64,000 bases of DNA from Trochalopteron elliotii (GCA_024734555.1 JANPWX010000444.1:744001-808000); one strand, 5' to 3'; positions 14,282-28,423 are shown, numbered from the stretch's first letter. Translations and numbers: made by a program. The notes: generated by a model not told the origin, from the sequence alone.

Positions 14282-14408
14282 TCACAGATTTCACATGTTA
14301 TTCTGAGTTGGAAGGGACCCAAAAGGATTGTTGAGTCCAACTCTTAGGTGAATGACCCATACAGGGATCAAAGCCACAACTTTGGTGCTACTGTGCTGTA
14401 ACCACCGT
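14282..14408 (-). mobile_element. tRNA-Ile-derived SINE with CR1 tail (TguSINE1-like)
   Basis: On the minus strand, about 14408 to 14355 reads GGTTACAGCACAGTAGCACC, then GGCTTTGATCCCTGTATGGG, which matches the 3' half of a tRNA-Ile gene (variable region, T arm with B-box-like GATCC, and acceptor stem), with a small internal deletion. About 14354 to 14282 then reads as a CR1 3' tail (GAGTTGGACTCAACAATCC, GGGTCCCTTCCAACTC). This head-and-tail layout is that of the songbird SINE family TguSINE1, known from zebra finch. No 5' half of the tRNA (A box) is seen, so the copy is truncated. It lies within an older CR1. Confidence 0.7.
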
Positions 14409-15288
14409 TTTATATCCTTGAGAATTACAGGAGAAAAGAGTACATGGTGGTGAGGCAGAGCACATCCTCATAGGTTTTTGTATAGCAACAAACTGGAGGT
14501 GTGGAGGCAGTGAAGCTGATAGACTTCCTTGGAGGTTTGCCGTTCAGGAGGACTCAGGTACACTGGAAAAATGGACTGACTGGAATCTGATGAGATTCAA
14601 TAAAGACAAATGCAAATCTTTAACGTGGGATGGAATAGCTCCTTGCAATGATAGAGGCTGAGGCTCAGTGGTTGGGAAGCAGGTCTGTGAGGAAAGACTT
14701 AAGGTTCCTGGTGGATGGTTAAGCTGAACATCAGCCAGTATTATGCCTTGCCAGCCATGCAGACTGACAGTAGCCTGGCTCCCTCAAGAGGTGCGTGGCC
14801 AGTGAATTGAGCTAAGTGGTTGTCCTCTACTTGACTGTTAAACCACTGTTAAATCACATGTGGAATACTGTGCTTGGTTTTCAGGGAAAAAAAAAAAACA
14901 AACCAAAAAAACCCAACAAAAATACCTGGAAGATGTTAATGAACTTGATTGAGTCTAGCAGTGGGCCACTGAGATGGATGAAGCATCTGCCTGTGAGAAG
15001 GGTCTGAGAGGACTGGACCAAATAATTTTTTTGCCACTTGGAGGTTACTTCGGATATGGAGCCAAGCTTTTCACTGAGGTGCACAGGCTTAGAACAAAAG
15101 ACTATGCTCATATGTTGAAACAGGAGAGGTTTCCAAAGGATGTAAGGGGGAAAATATATTTTCTATGGAGATGATTAATAAATAGAACTAGTTTTGTAGA
15201 GAGACTGTGTATTTTTTTGTCTTTGTAAGTTTGACTGGGATGTTGAATTAGGTGGCTGTTGGGAACCTTTCCTTAAGGAGTTTCCTTA

Positions 15289-15335
15289 ATGCAGTCTCCT
15301 TAAGGGCTAAAGAGACCAGATAAATCATGAGTTTA
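15289..15335 (-). repeat. 47-bp inverted repeat, right arm
   Basis: Reverse complement of 10561-10607 with two mismatches. It sits within the decayed 3' part of the CR1 at 13880-15382, where CR1 similarity is interrupted, so it may be a small insertion or a dispersed repeat unit. Confidence 0.85.
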
Positions 15336-15419
15336 TGACAGCTACCTGTTGGACTAGATGGCTGTAGGGGATCTGATATTCTTGGAGGATTAGAACCTAA
15401 CCAGTACTAGTTGGCTATA

Positions 15420-15530
15420 AGCAAGCAAGCAAACAAAAGAAGAAAAACAGAAAGAAACCCCACCCCCAAAAAAACCCCCCACACATTCTCCCCTCCCAAC
15501 CACATTCTCCCTCTCTCCCCTTCCAACTCA
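15420..15530. repeat. A/C-rich low-complexity tract
   Basis: Begins AAGCAAGCAAGCAAAC-like, passes through A-rich and AAACCCC runs, and ends in C/T-rich sequence. It lies just right of the old CR1 and may derive from its tail, but no clear tail motif is present. Confidence 0.8.
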
Positions 15531-18500
15531 TAAAACTGCATTGGGGGGATTTTTAAATGAAAATTATATTACCAAGCTTTTAACTCTTCCCTTACTTATC
15601 AAAAATACTACCATGGGACCCAGTCTCATATTGAAATAATGAAAATGGGAGTCACTAATATACCTGTGATAAATCTGAAGTCATGAAAGAACACATATGT
15701 AACTATATATTAATTTATGCTGTTTATACCTTTGCTGGACTTGACTATACTGCATTGTCTTTTGAATTTTCTTTGAAAAAATATCATAAACAAGCTTTTT
15801 TTTTTTAGAGTAATGTGCCATATTTTCTGTCTGACAATGCATTTTTTGACATCTGTTTCTATCTAGAAGAGCTCATGCTTTCTGAAAACCAGATTAAGTA
15901 TAAATCCTGAGGCAATCACTTCAAATATAATGGCAAATAAACATCTTTTTGATATGCTATACCTTCTGATTCAGGGTATGATACCAAGTATAACTTCTAC
16001 CTTTTATTAGCAGATGTACAGCCTTTTGTCAGGAAAATTGGTATAGTCAGGTAAAGACTGCTTTCTGTTTGTTTTTCCCAGAAGTTCTGTGGCTTTTAAT
16101 TTGGAGGTACTGCTAAATAGGTAGAATTCTGCCCGCTAGTGATGTTTGCCTGACCTGGCTATCTCAATGAATACATATAGTGGCACTGGGCAAAGCTCTA
16201 GGAGCTGAAGACTTATTGCTCCCTTTTTCCTGCACTTTGTGTGATTTTGTACTAATGTGATTATTACATGATTTTTGTACTAATTTTGTACAGGGAGACT
16301 GTCATGAAATGTTGCTGTTCATATAAGGAGCATCTGTGTGCTCTTCAAAACTACCTCCAAGTGTTTTTAGCCCTAAGAAGGATCACTTAGCCTTACCCTA
16401 GGAAGGGTGCTGAGTCTGGCAGCACTGGAGTCTATCTGTGGGCAGAATCAGTAAGCACAAATAGCTTTCACAGTCAGAGCTGGGAGACTTTAATGTGTGT
16501 GTCATCTGGTCTTCAAGATGGTGGTGAGAAGTTTTAGGCAACTCGTATAAGGAATGCTCTAAGGAAATGTTGGCATTGCACTCAGGAAGCCAGCCACCTG
16601 TGGTTGCAGAGAACAGGGATCTATCCTTAAATGCTGAGTATTTGCTGAAAATGTGAAAAAGGCTGAGAATGGAAAAGTGTGTATCTGGGCACTTCAGGGA
16701 ATTATTTTCTGTTCTGAGTGCAGGCTGCAAAGTACCATGACTTAGTGCAGGCTTTGCTGGAAGAAGGTCAAAATAAGACACACAAAAATTTCAGTTCACA
16801 GAAAAGACATGGTTTTGAGTTCAGTTTAAAAACATGTGCTTATTGGTTGGGTAGCATGCATTTTGTTACCTTCCAAGATTTGGATTGTCCAGTTCTAATT
16901 CATAATCTCCATATGTGCTTCACGTTGCTTACAGAGAGGATAGTGAGGTAACATGTCTTTCATTTAAGTTACAGCAGTCTAGACTTTGAACTGCATCACT
17001 TTGCTGGGTTATCCAGCCTCCCTTATTTGATGGGACAGAGTACCATGATACTGAAGAAGACTAAGAAGTCCTTATGCAAAGCCCACAGGCTGATCTGTAC
17101 TTCGTCTGGCAATTAGCTGTGCTCTTTACTGGGACTGTATATGCTGGGGCAAAAAGAGTACGATGGTCAGGCTGGTGCTCGAGCCCCAGAAGTTAACTAC
17201 TGTTTCTGCATGTGAGTCTAGCACCTGTACAAGTGTCCTAAACTTACTGAGTTTACATCCATTTTTTGTCAGCGGGAGTTAAGTACCCTTTTGCATTTAA
17301 AGTAAACAGCTGATAAAATCTTCTGACTAGCATGTGCCTTTCAAGCATGAAAAATACCAGTTTGTATGTCATTTGGCAGTGACTGTTTCAAACTCTATTG
17401 GAACATAAGGTAACCTTGAAAGTGGACCCCATTAAATAGTATTCTTATCACTTGTATTGTGATGTTGCAGAAACTGCAAACCTTGAGCAGCAATTATATA
17501 TTTGCTGCTGCTTACAACTCACTAAAGACTTCTTAATATGCCTTACCCAGTGTGTCACTTTAGTTTATGCTTCTGATCCTCATGTAAGCAATTCATCTTT
17601 TATCTGCTGCTCAAGAAATTTTGTTCAAATTACAGTAAAATGCTATTAAAAGCATCTTGGAGTATTGGTCTCTCATAAGACAAAATTCAGTCAGTGAACT
17701 CACAGTTTCTCAGTCTGTGGCACACAGTTGATATATTGCTCACAAGTCAGAAATTAATATTTAGAATTGAGGCTAGCAGAAACATATGAAGTTATCCAAA
17801 GACTCGCATGAGTTAAAGACCATGGGCCTGGGTAGAAACAAAGTCTACAGATTTAAAAATCTGAATGTCTTAACATAATAAAAACATTGAGTGCTCAGCA
17901 GTGCATCTTTCAAATCAATAGAAATAAAAAATAGTTAATTTTTTCTTGACAATGCAGTAAGGAGGCACGTGTTTCTCTAACATAAGATTTTATTTTTCTA
18001 CACCTCTATCAAAAGTATTGTGCTACAGAAATGGAGACAATAGCACTGAGAACATGAGTATAGACAGCATGACCTGAGGTAGGATTACAAGTGTGAGGGA
18101 GTTCAGAGGGTGTGAGACAGTCATGTAATGATTTCCTATTGTAAGACCAGTAAGTACTTGGCTTTCTACCTGGACAGCTTTGCTTGGGTTATTTTTGGTA
18201 TTTTGCTTGAAGTGTTTGCAATGGCAGAGGCTAAATTTGTGTTGTAAAAAGTCTTCCAGCATTAAATGCTTTTTTCTTTAATCCAGCAGACAGTTTAGAA
18301 TACAGGGGTCAGAGAGCTTGAGGTAGCTACATTTCCACAAAGACCTTGCATGGGGAGGGAGTATGGAGAAACGCCCATTTCCTAAAAATTTGTCCTAAAA
18401 ATTTATACACGAATGCAACAGGGATTTAACATGTATCGATAAAGCTGATTAGATTAAACTGTAGCTCCCTGAAGCTGCTTGGCTTCCTTATGATATGACT

Positions 18501-21500
18501 CGCATGGGGAAATTACTGAGTTGTAAATTATATATGCTGTCTTGTAGTTTCACTGATCTGTTTTCACTTTCCAGGGAATCCATGTACCAGGCTTTACTTT
18601 GGGAGGTGTTAGGAGTTCATCAAGATTTTGACAAGTGTTGCACCAAATGTATCTCATGTCCATGACATTTCTTAAGGAAGGAAAGGCTCCTTCTTTATGG
18701 GCTTTGTGGATTGTACTAGAGAGCAAACTCAAGCCCTCAGGCCCTTTGGTCATGGGTCCACACAATGTCAATGTTGCCCAGAGCAGGATGAGCATTTTGT
18801 CAGTACCCTCAGCTCCCGTTTAATGTCTCTGAGGCATAATTACTGCTTTTGTTGCTTTGGAGGGTCCATCAGTTCAGAGAAACTTGGTCTTCTTGGGGTT
18901 TCTGAGTATATTTTGGATTTTAAATTGTCAACATATGTCCTTCAGCCCCTTGGAGAGGTTTTTGTGTAGTGTGGTACTGCAGGTTGCATGCCTCAGGAGG
19001 TGACAAAAGAGGTTCTTTGTTTCTAGAGCAGCTGGGATGTGCTGGGGACAAGCTCATGGTGTTTTGTTTTGTGCTGTTAGAATCAGGCGCTTGAGTGAAC
19101 TGTCTTGTCAGCTGTGTCTGGGTTTCCTCATGTGTTCAGTTTGGATGAGGAAGAGACCAACAGGCATGAACTGACAATGTAGAAACACCCTTGTCTTCCA
19201 GTTGTACAGCTGGTCTGATAAAAAATGATGGCATGCACTTCGTCTAGATTGTAGTGTTTGCATAATGATGAAAAAATGTTTCATGAACATATGTCGTGGA
19301 GTAAACTAGGAAGACTGCAGGCAATGTGATGTAAACATGTAAAAAAAATGGAATTGAGACAATCATACAAACATGCTGTGGCAAGCAAAAATGTTTAGAG
19401 AAGTCAACAAAAGCTATTATGGGTGTTGGTAAGATCATGTAAAAATCACCAGATTGCTTTAATAAGGACCTGAAATGTAACCAAGAATTTAAGAGAGAGA
19501 CTTTGGAGTAGGAAACATATTGTCTTTGCGTTTTGGTAGAATGGCTGATAAAGTAGTTAGACCTAACTAAGGTATAGAAATAGCTTTCTATAGGTACAGA
19601 AAGCTAATTAGAATGTTTGAAATTAAAATTACAGCAGCAATAAGACAAAGATGGGCTTCCAGGTAGCTATTTTTTAAAGTCCAATAGTGTTGACCATGGA
19701 AGAGCCAAAAAAAGAAAAGGATGAAAACCTGAAACTGAATTTTAGGGCTTTGGAGTGGTAAAAGTCTTAAAAAGCTCAACATGATATTTAGGGCTAGTAA
19801 AACTACTGATACTGTAACCGTACAGCTGAAGCATATTACACACAGTGATGTATAGATGCAGTAGTTAAGCTAGGAGGCTGAATCCTGTAATCCTCACTAA
19901 ACAAAAATCCCATTGAAGTCGGTAGAAGATTTGCGTGAACAAGGAATGTATAACCAGGCAATTAGAGACGAAGTTGCAGCCTGACCTTGACTGGGCCTTT
20001 GTGCCTGTGATTAGCTGTACCCAGAGCATCTGGGCACATTTGTTTAAAGGCACAGTCAATTTTAATGACAGCTCAAAAAAGAAATACAATTATGCCATAG
20101 CTTAAGTTCTAATGGAGCCAAATGACAAATGCAAATAACTGCAAAGAGATATTTTAAGGCAACACTTCTATAATCTTAGTCTTTTGCAACAGCAAGTTCT
20201 GTGTTCTTTGTTCCTTTCCTTCTCAGGAAAAACAGGAATTAAAAAATAAATAGATACTGCTCAAGTTTTGCCACTTATAATTGAGAATAGCAGCTATTTG
20301 ACTTTACTTAAAGGTAAGCATGGGAAATTGTGTGAGGTGTCAGAGTTAACCTCTAGTTAAATTAATAAAAGTATCTAATAGCATCTGCCATACATGTTTA
20401 TCAAGTAAAATTAATAATTGTTCTCCAAATTGTTTTAGAACTATTCCTGTATGAAACAAAATGTCCTTAAAATTCATCCATTTATGTTTTTCCTTCTTTT
20501 GTGATCCTAGTTCAAATAAATTTGAAAATAAACAAAACACTTTCTTTTGAAGCAAAATTTAATTCAACATACCAGAAATGTCATTGTCACTGCCAGTTAC
20601 TCTAATGAGACATGTGTTCCTTGTGTCTGAATGTACTTTGTTTGAAAAGAGCTGCTGTTAAAGCATTGAGGAAATTGCAGTTCTCAGTAAAAGAAATGTT
20701 AGAAACATGCAAGAACAAAGAGAAGTTGTTTCATGGTCTGGTCCTGTAAATGGTGACCTCAGTGACTACAGTTGGCTCTTGGTATTACTAAGTGTGTGTC
20801 CAAAATTCCAGTGTGCAAGACTGCAATCCTGTAAATACATGTGTGTGCTTTGTGGTACGTGCAGTAAGCTCCTGGGGAAAAAAGTCAAAGGAATCCTTCT
20901 ACCACATTATTTTTGTGTGCACATGAGTCCATCACAGCTTTATATGAAAAGCCATAAGTAATCTCTCCAGATTGTCTTCAGGAAGTAGGTTCATGTGCTT
21001 GGAAAAGCTCTTCCTGAAAGGTTGCCAGTAGTGCTGGAGAATTTAAAATTTCTCTCTGCGTAAGTTCTTCTGATTTGACACTTCGTCCTGCTAAAATCTA
21101 AGCAAACCTCTAGAACGTTTGATTTTGGAGATGATGAAAATGATAGGATCTATTTTTTCAGAAAGTCAAGAGGCTTTTGTTGGTTTTTTTCCAACTTTTT
21201 GTGTCAGAATCTGTCATCTCAAGATGTGTACCTTTACTGCTGAAGAATAAAATCTCAGCGTGCTCCAAGTTGGAGACTGGGTGTTGCATAATCATAGTAC
21301 TAACCCACTTTAACTCCCTTATCTCTTTTCCCATTCCTGTTTTCATGTCACAAACCTGACTGGGCTTCTTCACCTAAAGTCCTTCTGTTCAAGACTCCGT
21401 TGACCAAGTGACTACAAAATGCAATGACACAAACTCATTTTTTAATTAAAAAATAGTTTACTTCTAAGACCAGATAAAAAGCTTAACATGAGTAAATATT

Positions 21501-24500
21501 TCAATATAACAGTAAGGTTTAGGCCTATGCTTAGATTAGTTTTAAACATCTTCCTTACATCTTTCCACAGACTTTGAATAACTAGAGCCTATTTCTCCCT
21601 TTCTCTTGTTCTCTGTATGTCTCCTTTTAATATATATAATCCATATAAATCTGTTTTATTTTTCATAAGTTTCTGGGCCTGGATAAGAATAGAAGCTACT
21701 CAGCAAGGTGGTATAGGACAAGTTTCAACTAATGGCAGTTATAGTAGATTTCAAGATGCAATGTTATATCTTCCATCGGGAGTTATGTGTCTTCTTGCCA
21801 TTCAATGGAAGTTGATACCTCAGGGCATGCTTCGTGCCATAACTTCATTCTGCAGTCAAGCCTCATTCAAAAACTCTTCTGATAACATACTGTGTTCAAC
21901 ACTGGATTACTCTATGTCCTGTCAGTGTAAATTAGCATCTATGTTAATACTGCTGATGTTCCCTGATCCTTTTTAAGTAACATTGCTGTACAATACGCTA
22001 TTCAGAATAATGTAAGCCAAAAATAATGGGCAACATACATTTCTCCTGATTTAGTTGCATGAAAGGGAATTGTGACCAAGTCTTGATTTAGTTCTTGGAT
22101 TTGCCATTCTCAAGGTTTCATTTGCCTTTCCCTATCTCTCATGCCTTGCTGGCAAATCTCTTAATACCTGTCAGGTTTTTCATGGTACAATAAGCTTTCT
22201 CCTTTAGTGATACACAAGCAAGATTTACCTTTTTTTTGATCAAAGACCTGTTGGGTTTTTTTTCCTCCCCACCATTCAGAAGAGATGTGACAGCTCCACA
22301 GAACTACTGATTTTTATACAGTAGTTTGCAATGAAGTTAGCCAATCAGGGAAAGCAAAAAGAAAAAAAAAAAGTATTATACGCTCAATGTCCAAACAAAT
22401 GGGTTTGTCTCTGCATAACTTATCTGTAACAGGTGTCAAATTGTGGTCCAAAGGATGTGTCATGCCAAATTCAGAGTAGAACAAATTTCCAACACAAATT
22501 ATCACATTAGGCACAAGTGGGTTGTGGGTAGCAGGCCCTCTGAATTCTATACCTACTCAGGCTAAAAAATTCAGATGATCTCTCTTTTGCCTGGATTAGC
22601 AAAGACCCTTTACATAAAATATTTAAGTAATAGCTTGGTAACAAAAATAAATTTTTCTTCAGGTACTTTTTTTATTAACGAAATTTCACAACTTAGTGCA
22701 TTAGTACCCAAAACCTGTCTGATATGTTAGTCTAGTGTGTTACTTTGGCTTGTTAAATAGACTTGTGTCAAATGAACTGAAAAAACATGATGCTAAATAG
22801 CATAAACCAATAGTAATTTAATTTTAATGGCATATACTTAGAAACCCTAACATTATTAAATGCACAGGTTTATGAGACCCTTTATGTGTTTCCTCTTTTA
22901 TATATACAAAACCTTTTTGTAATAATTTAATACTAAGGTTTTGTTAATAGAATTACTGTGTTATAAGTTGCTCATTTTTCTTTAGTTTTTTGTTGAATTT
23001 TAAGTAGTGTGTTGTGTTTATGGCTGGAATATTTTTTTAAATAGTGACAAAGTAGGTGGTCTTGTAATTAATATTTCTTTACAGATCTGTAAACTGTGCA
23101 AGATTTGTTTAACAAAACAGAAATCATGTCCTTGTAGATTAAGACATTTGTTTAGGAATAAAGTTCAAGTTTGTCTTTGAAATTCAATGTTCTAGTTTCA
23201 TGGCCTGTGAAATTATTTGTTTTATGAACCATTTAAAAAGTATAACTAATTCAAGAAGTTTCTGTGACCTGTTGCTAAATATTTAGACCATGGATTAATT
23301 ATATTTGCTCAGTGTCAAATAGTGATTTTAAAAACTTGGTGAAAAGGAAGGTTACTTAATAGTGAGAGAAATTATTTAACAATGGTAAGACAAGATGTGT
23401 TCATGTAATATTTCTCTCCTCTAAATGACTGCATTTTCAAAAATTCAAGAATAAGCAAAGGTGTTGAATTGAAAACTAAATAGTCTCATCACAGTGAGAA
23501 CCTATGTGTTTAGCCTAACTCAGAAATGTTCTTACAAATGTGCAATTTATTATTCCTGCCCTTAGTGAAAATTCTTTTATGAAAGATTGACCTGTAGAAT
23601 AGAAAACGTTATTTAAAAACTACCTACTGCCTTCTTGAAGCCAGCCTTGATACATAGCCAGAACTCCTACTCACCGACTAATTAGAATCTGGGATGTATT
23701 CATGTAGCACAGGTACTGTGCTCAGGCAGTGTCTCAGAATGTGCTGGCATTCAGATTGAAGTGAAGGGTCTGCCCCTTACGTCTCCACTTACTAACTCTG
23801 TTTGATACTGAGGAAGTTTTTAATTCTCACTGCCGGAGTTACACTTGGTCAGGTGATGGCAGCTCATTGCAGTGCTACCATGCTAATAATTTTCTTCAAA
23901 AAAAACCTCTATATTTGTCTGATTTTTTTGACAAAGCTAATGATAGTTGTTAATAAAAGCAATGCCAGTGAAAGCTAAGCAAAGACTGAGAATAAGCAAC
24001 CTTCTTTGAAAGACCTGATAGTTTCTTTTGTACTGATTTTAATGGGATACATGTGATTGCTGAAAGGAAGACAAGAGATTGCAGGGTATTTTGAAAAAGC
24101 AGCAATATTCAGACCATATTTTAGGAAAAAAAAAAAGCTTAACTGGCATTTTATCTTTTTCTGAGAGAGTATGATCTTAAAATGAGGAGGATTTCTAGTA
24201 GGAGCGCAAGTTTTTCTTTATAGAATTGTGTGCTTTGCTTTTGTCAATGTTAGTTAAAAGTTGCTTAAAAGCATTCAAAATGAACATATTGTTTTTCTAA
24301 TGTGTCAAATTCTACAGAACTGCCATGTGGCAGCAGCCCAGATGTCTTGTAGACGGAGCACACACAGTCAGCTCTGCAGTGGCTACGTTGCAGAGGGCAC
24401 TGTCATTCTCATTCTGTTAGCTGTCTCCTTTCTGGCAGGGTTCTGTGTCTGTTAATCACCTTGATATCACAGCAATCATCGCAGTGTTGTCCTTTATTTT

Positions 24501-27500
24501 CACTTTACAAATGTTTTTTACTTACAAAGGGCTTCTCCTTCCTTCTAGTCATGCATGTGGTCATGCATGGTGATCCACACATTTGTCAGCACTGGTCACT
24601 GGAGCTGCTGATGACCAAGAAAATAATACACAAATCTCATCTGGTACAGATTGCACTGCCTGATGTCTCCAAGATTTAATCACATGTAAGCCTTTCAGCA
24701 GCAATAATCCAAGTCCTTATTGATTCCAAATCTATCTGTAATGCTAGCTGGAAGCTTCAATACAAGCCCTTGAATCAATTAAACAATCCAGATGCAGCTG
24801 CACTTAGCAAATGGTTATCCTACGAATTTGCAGCCTTTGACCTTTTTCTAGGCTTATCTAGTGAAAGCTCCTGAATAGTGAATTAAGTCTATGATAATGG
24901 GTTTGATTTTTGTATTTTATTTTTTCAATTACAATTTGCTGTACTCCTAGAAATAGTCTTCAGGGATTTAGAAACACGGAAGAGCTGCTTTGGAACAATG
25001 CAGATTTTAAAAATCAGGCTGAAGGGTGTGAGAACAAAACCATTCGTGTTACTATAATCCAGTTGTGAAATTGCTTCCAAAAAAAGTGTCTAGCTAAGGT
25101 GCCACAAATCCTTGTTCTGAAAACTGCTCTCTGTTATAGTCAGGAATGTTATTAATTGCCCAGGTTTGGAGAAACCTGTGAGAACTGGCTGTTCAAAATG
25201 AGTTTCTAATGCAGTCAGGCTGCAGCCTACAGAGTTGATCTAGAAAGCAACTAGAATTTTTTTTTCCTTTTCTCTCTGCTTCCCAGGGAACTCAAACTGA
25301 GATTGAAAAAAGAAAGGTGTTTTCATAAGAAATTCCCATTGAATATATCAAAGTACTGGCATTTTTTTAGTGATGGTTGAGAGCCACTGAGGAATGCAGG
25401 TACTTGTAGAATAAGTGCCAGCCAAGAAGCATGTTTCAGAACCTCAGCAGCAGCTAAATGTTTGACTAAAAGACTTAAGTACCTTTGTGCAAATCTATAA
25501 ACTTAGATATATATTCTGGCATTGTCTAAGAATATCTAAATAAAATATTGTCCCCAAAATGCTGACATGCATAAAATTGAATTTCCCTTAACATCGAAAT
25601 TTTACATTAAACACTACCTCAGCTTAAGTACTTGTACTTATAAACAGGAGAAGTAATATTAAATAGTATAACCCTGGGATGATTTTCTAGCAGTTTATGC
25701 ATCTTTCTCTCAAAAAGTGGTAAAAACAAGAGAAAGAAGACGTGATATATAATGTAGAAGTGAAACTTCTGTAGACTTAAGTTTATCCTTATAGCCAATA
25801 TCTTTTTCTTCCTTCTTAACAAATTCTCTTTTGAATTTCTTCCCAAACTCATTTATTTTTCCTTGCCTATCTACTTTGTACATTCTCTCTTGTCACTCCT
25901 CCCATTTATTTGTTTTCTTTCCCTGATGTTATTCTTAGTTTTTAAAATGCCATCATGAATAGAAGTCACTTAAGCATAATATAGTTCAGACTCTCTTATT
26001 TATTTATTTTGTACTTTGAGTCTTGCTTTTTATGTTTGTCTGATGTGCTTTGTAAGCTCTTTGGAGCAGAGACTGATTCTAATCTCTGCTGTTGTCATGA
26101 TGTTTTCATTTAGTTCACATTAACTGCAGTGGTCTTTCTACTTATTTGAAGTGATGTGGAATAAAATTTATGTTCACTGTTACTGCTTGGCTTCTGTAAG
26201 GCACTGTTTTGTTACTTTATTGAATGGTAACTTAGAAGTTTGCAACTACAGTCATCCAAATTTGCTAGTGACAAATGGGTGCTTGGGAGATCAAAATCAG
26301 GGCTTTTATTTTTGTAAAAGACAATAGAAGTGGGCATAAAAGTTAAGTTTAATTCTAAACTATAGCTACAGTTTTTAATTAGAATATTTTTTTTTTTTAC
26401 TGGCATCAACTTCTAAAAAAACTAGCACTGAAATAGATGAAAATTGCAATAAATTATTATGCAAGTGAAGTGTTTATAAATACTTTCCTCTTGCAATATT
26501 TCCATTTGCTTACAACATTCACATTTAATTACTTGATTTTAATCCATTTCAGTCAATCAATAAATACAGAATATAAGTGTCTTAAAATGGAGGGGTTTAT
26601 AAGACAGTATTTTTCTATTAAGAATTGTCCACAAAATCCTTGAAAATGAAATGAGCTGACAACTGTATCAGATACATAAGGTACTGTTAAAGCACATTGC
26701 ACCATCAATTATGTGTCAAGCATGTTGCCAAATATTAAGTGTTCTGACCTTTGTTATTAATAACAGAGGCAAAGACTGGGGACATATGAAAGATAAGTAA
26801 TGTAATGCATGGAAAATCTATTATACATTTTGTTAATGGATATAGAGCCTATTTGGTATCCTGCCCTTTCACTTCCAAGCCATAATTTTATGAAAAACTG
26901 GACATACCATGTAATGGAAAGCCACATTGTGAGAAACATACTTTGATAGAACAAAATGTTCTGAAGTTAAATAAATAATAGCAAGAGAGCACTTGTCATC
27001 AAGCTTTACGCCTTTATTTATATGTATTTGTCATTTCCCCTGCTCCTCATGAAAAATATGAAATTAATGAAATAGAGCAGTGTATCTTTATTGTATTCTC
27101 CATTCATACTTGTATTTTTAGGTTATTATTTTGCTTAATATCACCTATCATCTTGTCGAATTTGGCTAGTCAAAGGTTTAATCAATGTCTTTCTCCAGAA
27201 TATAGCTTTTAGCATTTTTAGGTGTTCATGCAGGGCAACACTGATAATAGGTAAAAATGACACAGAATAGTAGAATGGTCAACCAGAGGATGGAGATAAA
27301 AAATTATGAAGAGAGTGATGGTGGTTAAAAAAAAAAAAGTTCAAACCCCAGTCCATTAACTGACTTGAAAATGCCAAGAATATAGAAAGCATGGGATTGA
27401 GAAAACTCCTTCCTTGGAGATAGGAAAACTCCTTCACTCTTGGCACTATTTCCTGCTTCCTTCTTAATGTAAAACATAGATCCCAGAATGCATTACCAGT

Positions 27501-28350
27501 AAAACATTAAGCAGTTGGTCCCTGATTTCATCAGAAGCGCTCTGTAATTATATGAAAATCAACTGTCTGTTTAAATTTGTCAAAAAGCTTTCTTCAGTCC
27601 TAAAAGTCATAGATTTTTCTCTTATTACCACCTTTGTTAATGTTCTATTACTTTTTTTTTTCCCTCCCTTTGAACTTAACATTTGGGAATAACTAGCTTG
27701 GTGACAGTAATTGCAGCTACAAGCCATATTTCTCTCTGGACTTCACTAATCTGCACTTGCATAAGAAGAATGAAAAATGTGAGCTCCTCTGATCTCTAGT
27801 ACAGTTTTGTTGATGTTAATTTCTTTGTGTCATCATATATTTTAAATATGTGTTTAAGTCTCAAAATTGTTTTGCAATGGAAATCCAGTGTCCTACACTA
27901 CAAGCCAATGCATAATTAAGAAAGAGCAAAGAATAAAAGATATGGACCAAGACAGTATATTTTTGTGAAATTAGCAAAATTTGCACAAAATCAAAAATGT
28001 TGCCAGACTACTATATTTACAAAAGCAGGTTCATTCTTCCCTTAAAAATTAGGAAACTCTTTCTAAGGAGCCTTAATGATCTGATGCTTATCCTGTATGC
28101 AGGACACACTCTTGTAATGATCCAGACCTTAGGATTTCACTTGATGTTCCTGTCAACAAGATATTTGGTTGTTCTACAAAATTAAATCTCAAGTTCCTTA
28201 AACAAATGTTCCTCTAAACAGTTTTTCATAGGTGAGAGTAATTTGCTGCAGTTAAAAAATACATAGATGTATGAAGAGATCATTGATCTGTATCTGAAGG
28301 TATTACTGTAAGCATATTGAAAAATCAACATATACTTTCTTCTTCTGTGG

Positions 28351-28423
28351 TTTTGGGGGGTTTTTTTTGTTTGTTTGTTTGTTTTGGTTTGGTTTTTTTG
28401 GGTTTTTTTGGTTTTTTTTGTTC
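28351..28423. repeat. G/T-rich low-complexity tract
   Basis: GGGGGG followed by T runs, four GTTT units and GGTTTGG-like units. A long purely T/G strand of this kind is strand-asymmetric; the complementary strand is A/C only. It lies about 280 bp left of a CR1 3' end. Confidence 0.85.

Larger units (their letters stand above)
13880..15382 (+). mobile_element. old CR1 LINE, interrupted by a SINE
   Basis: A diverged sense CR1 with recognisable blocks in order: CTGCCTGCTGGAAGGGCAG and GGTGTTTCTGGAGAC at the left, GACAGCCTTAGCTTGTAGCA, ATTCAATAAAGACAAATGCA, GGAAAGACTTAAGGTTCCTG, CATGTGGAATACTGTGCTTGG, AGTGGGCCACTGAGATGGATGA, and a 3' end resembling GTTGGACTAGATGGCTGTAG. These are reverse-transcriptase-side and 3' UTR parts of CR1. 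The frame is destroyed by indels and stops. It holds a nested minus-strand SINE (14282-14408), an A/C-rich tract (14885-14930), and a short foreign-looking block at 15289-15335 that is inverted-repeated at 10561-10607. The left boundary may lie up to about 300 nt earlier. Confidence 0.8.
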
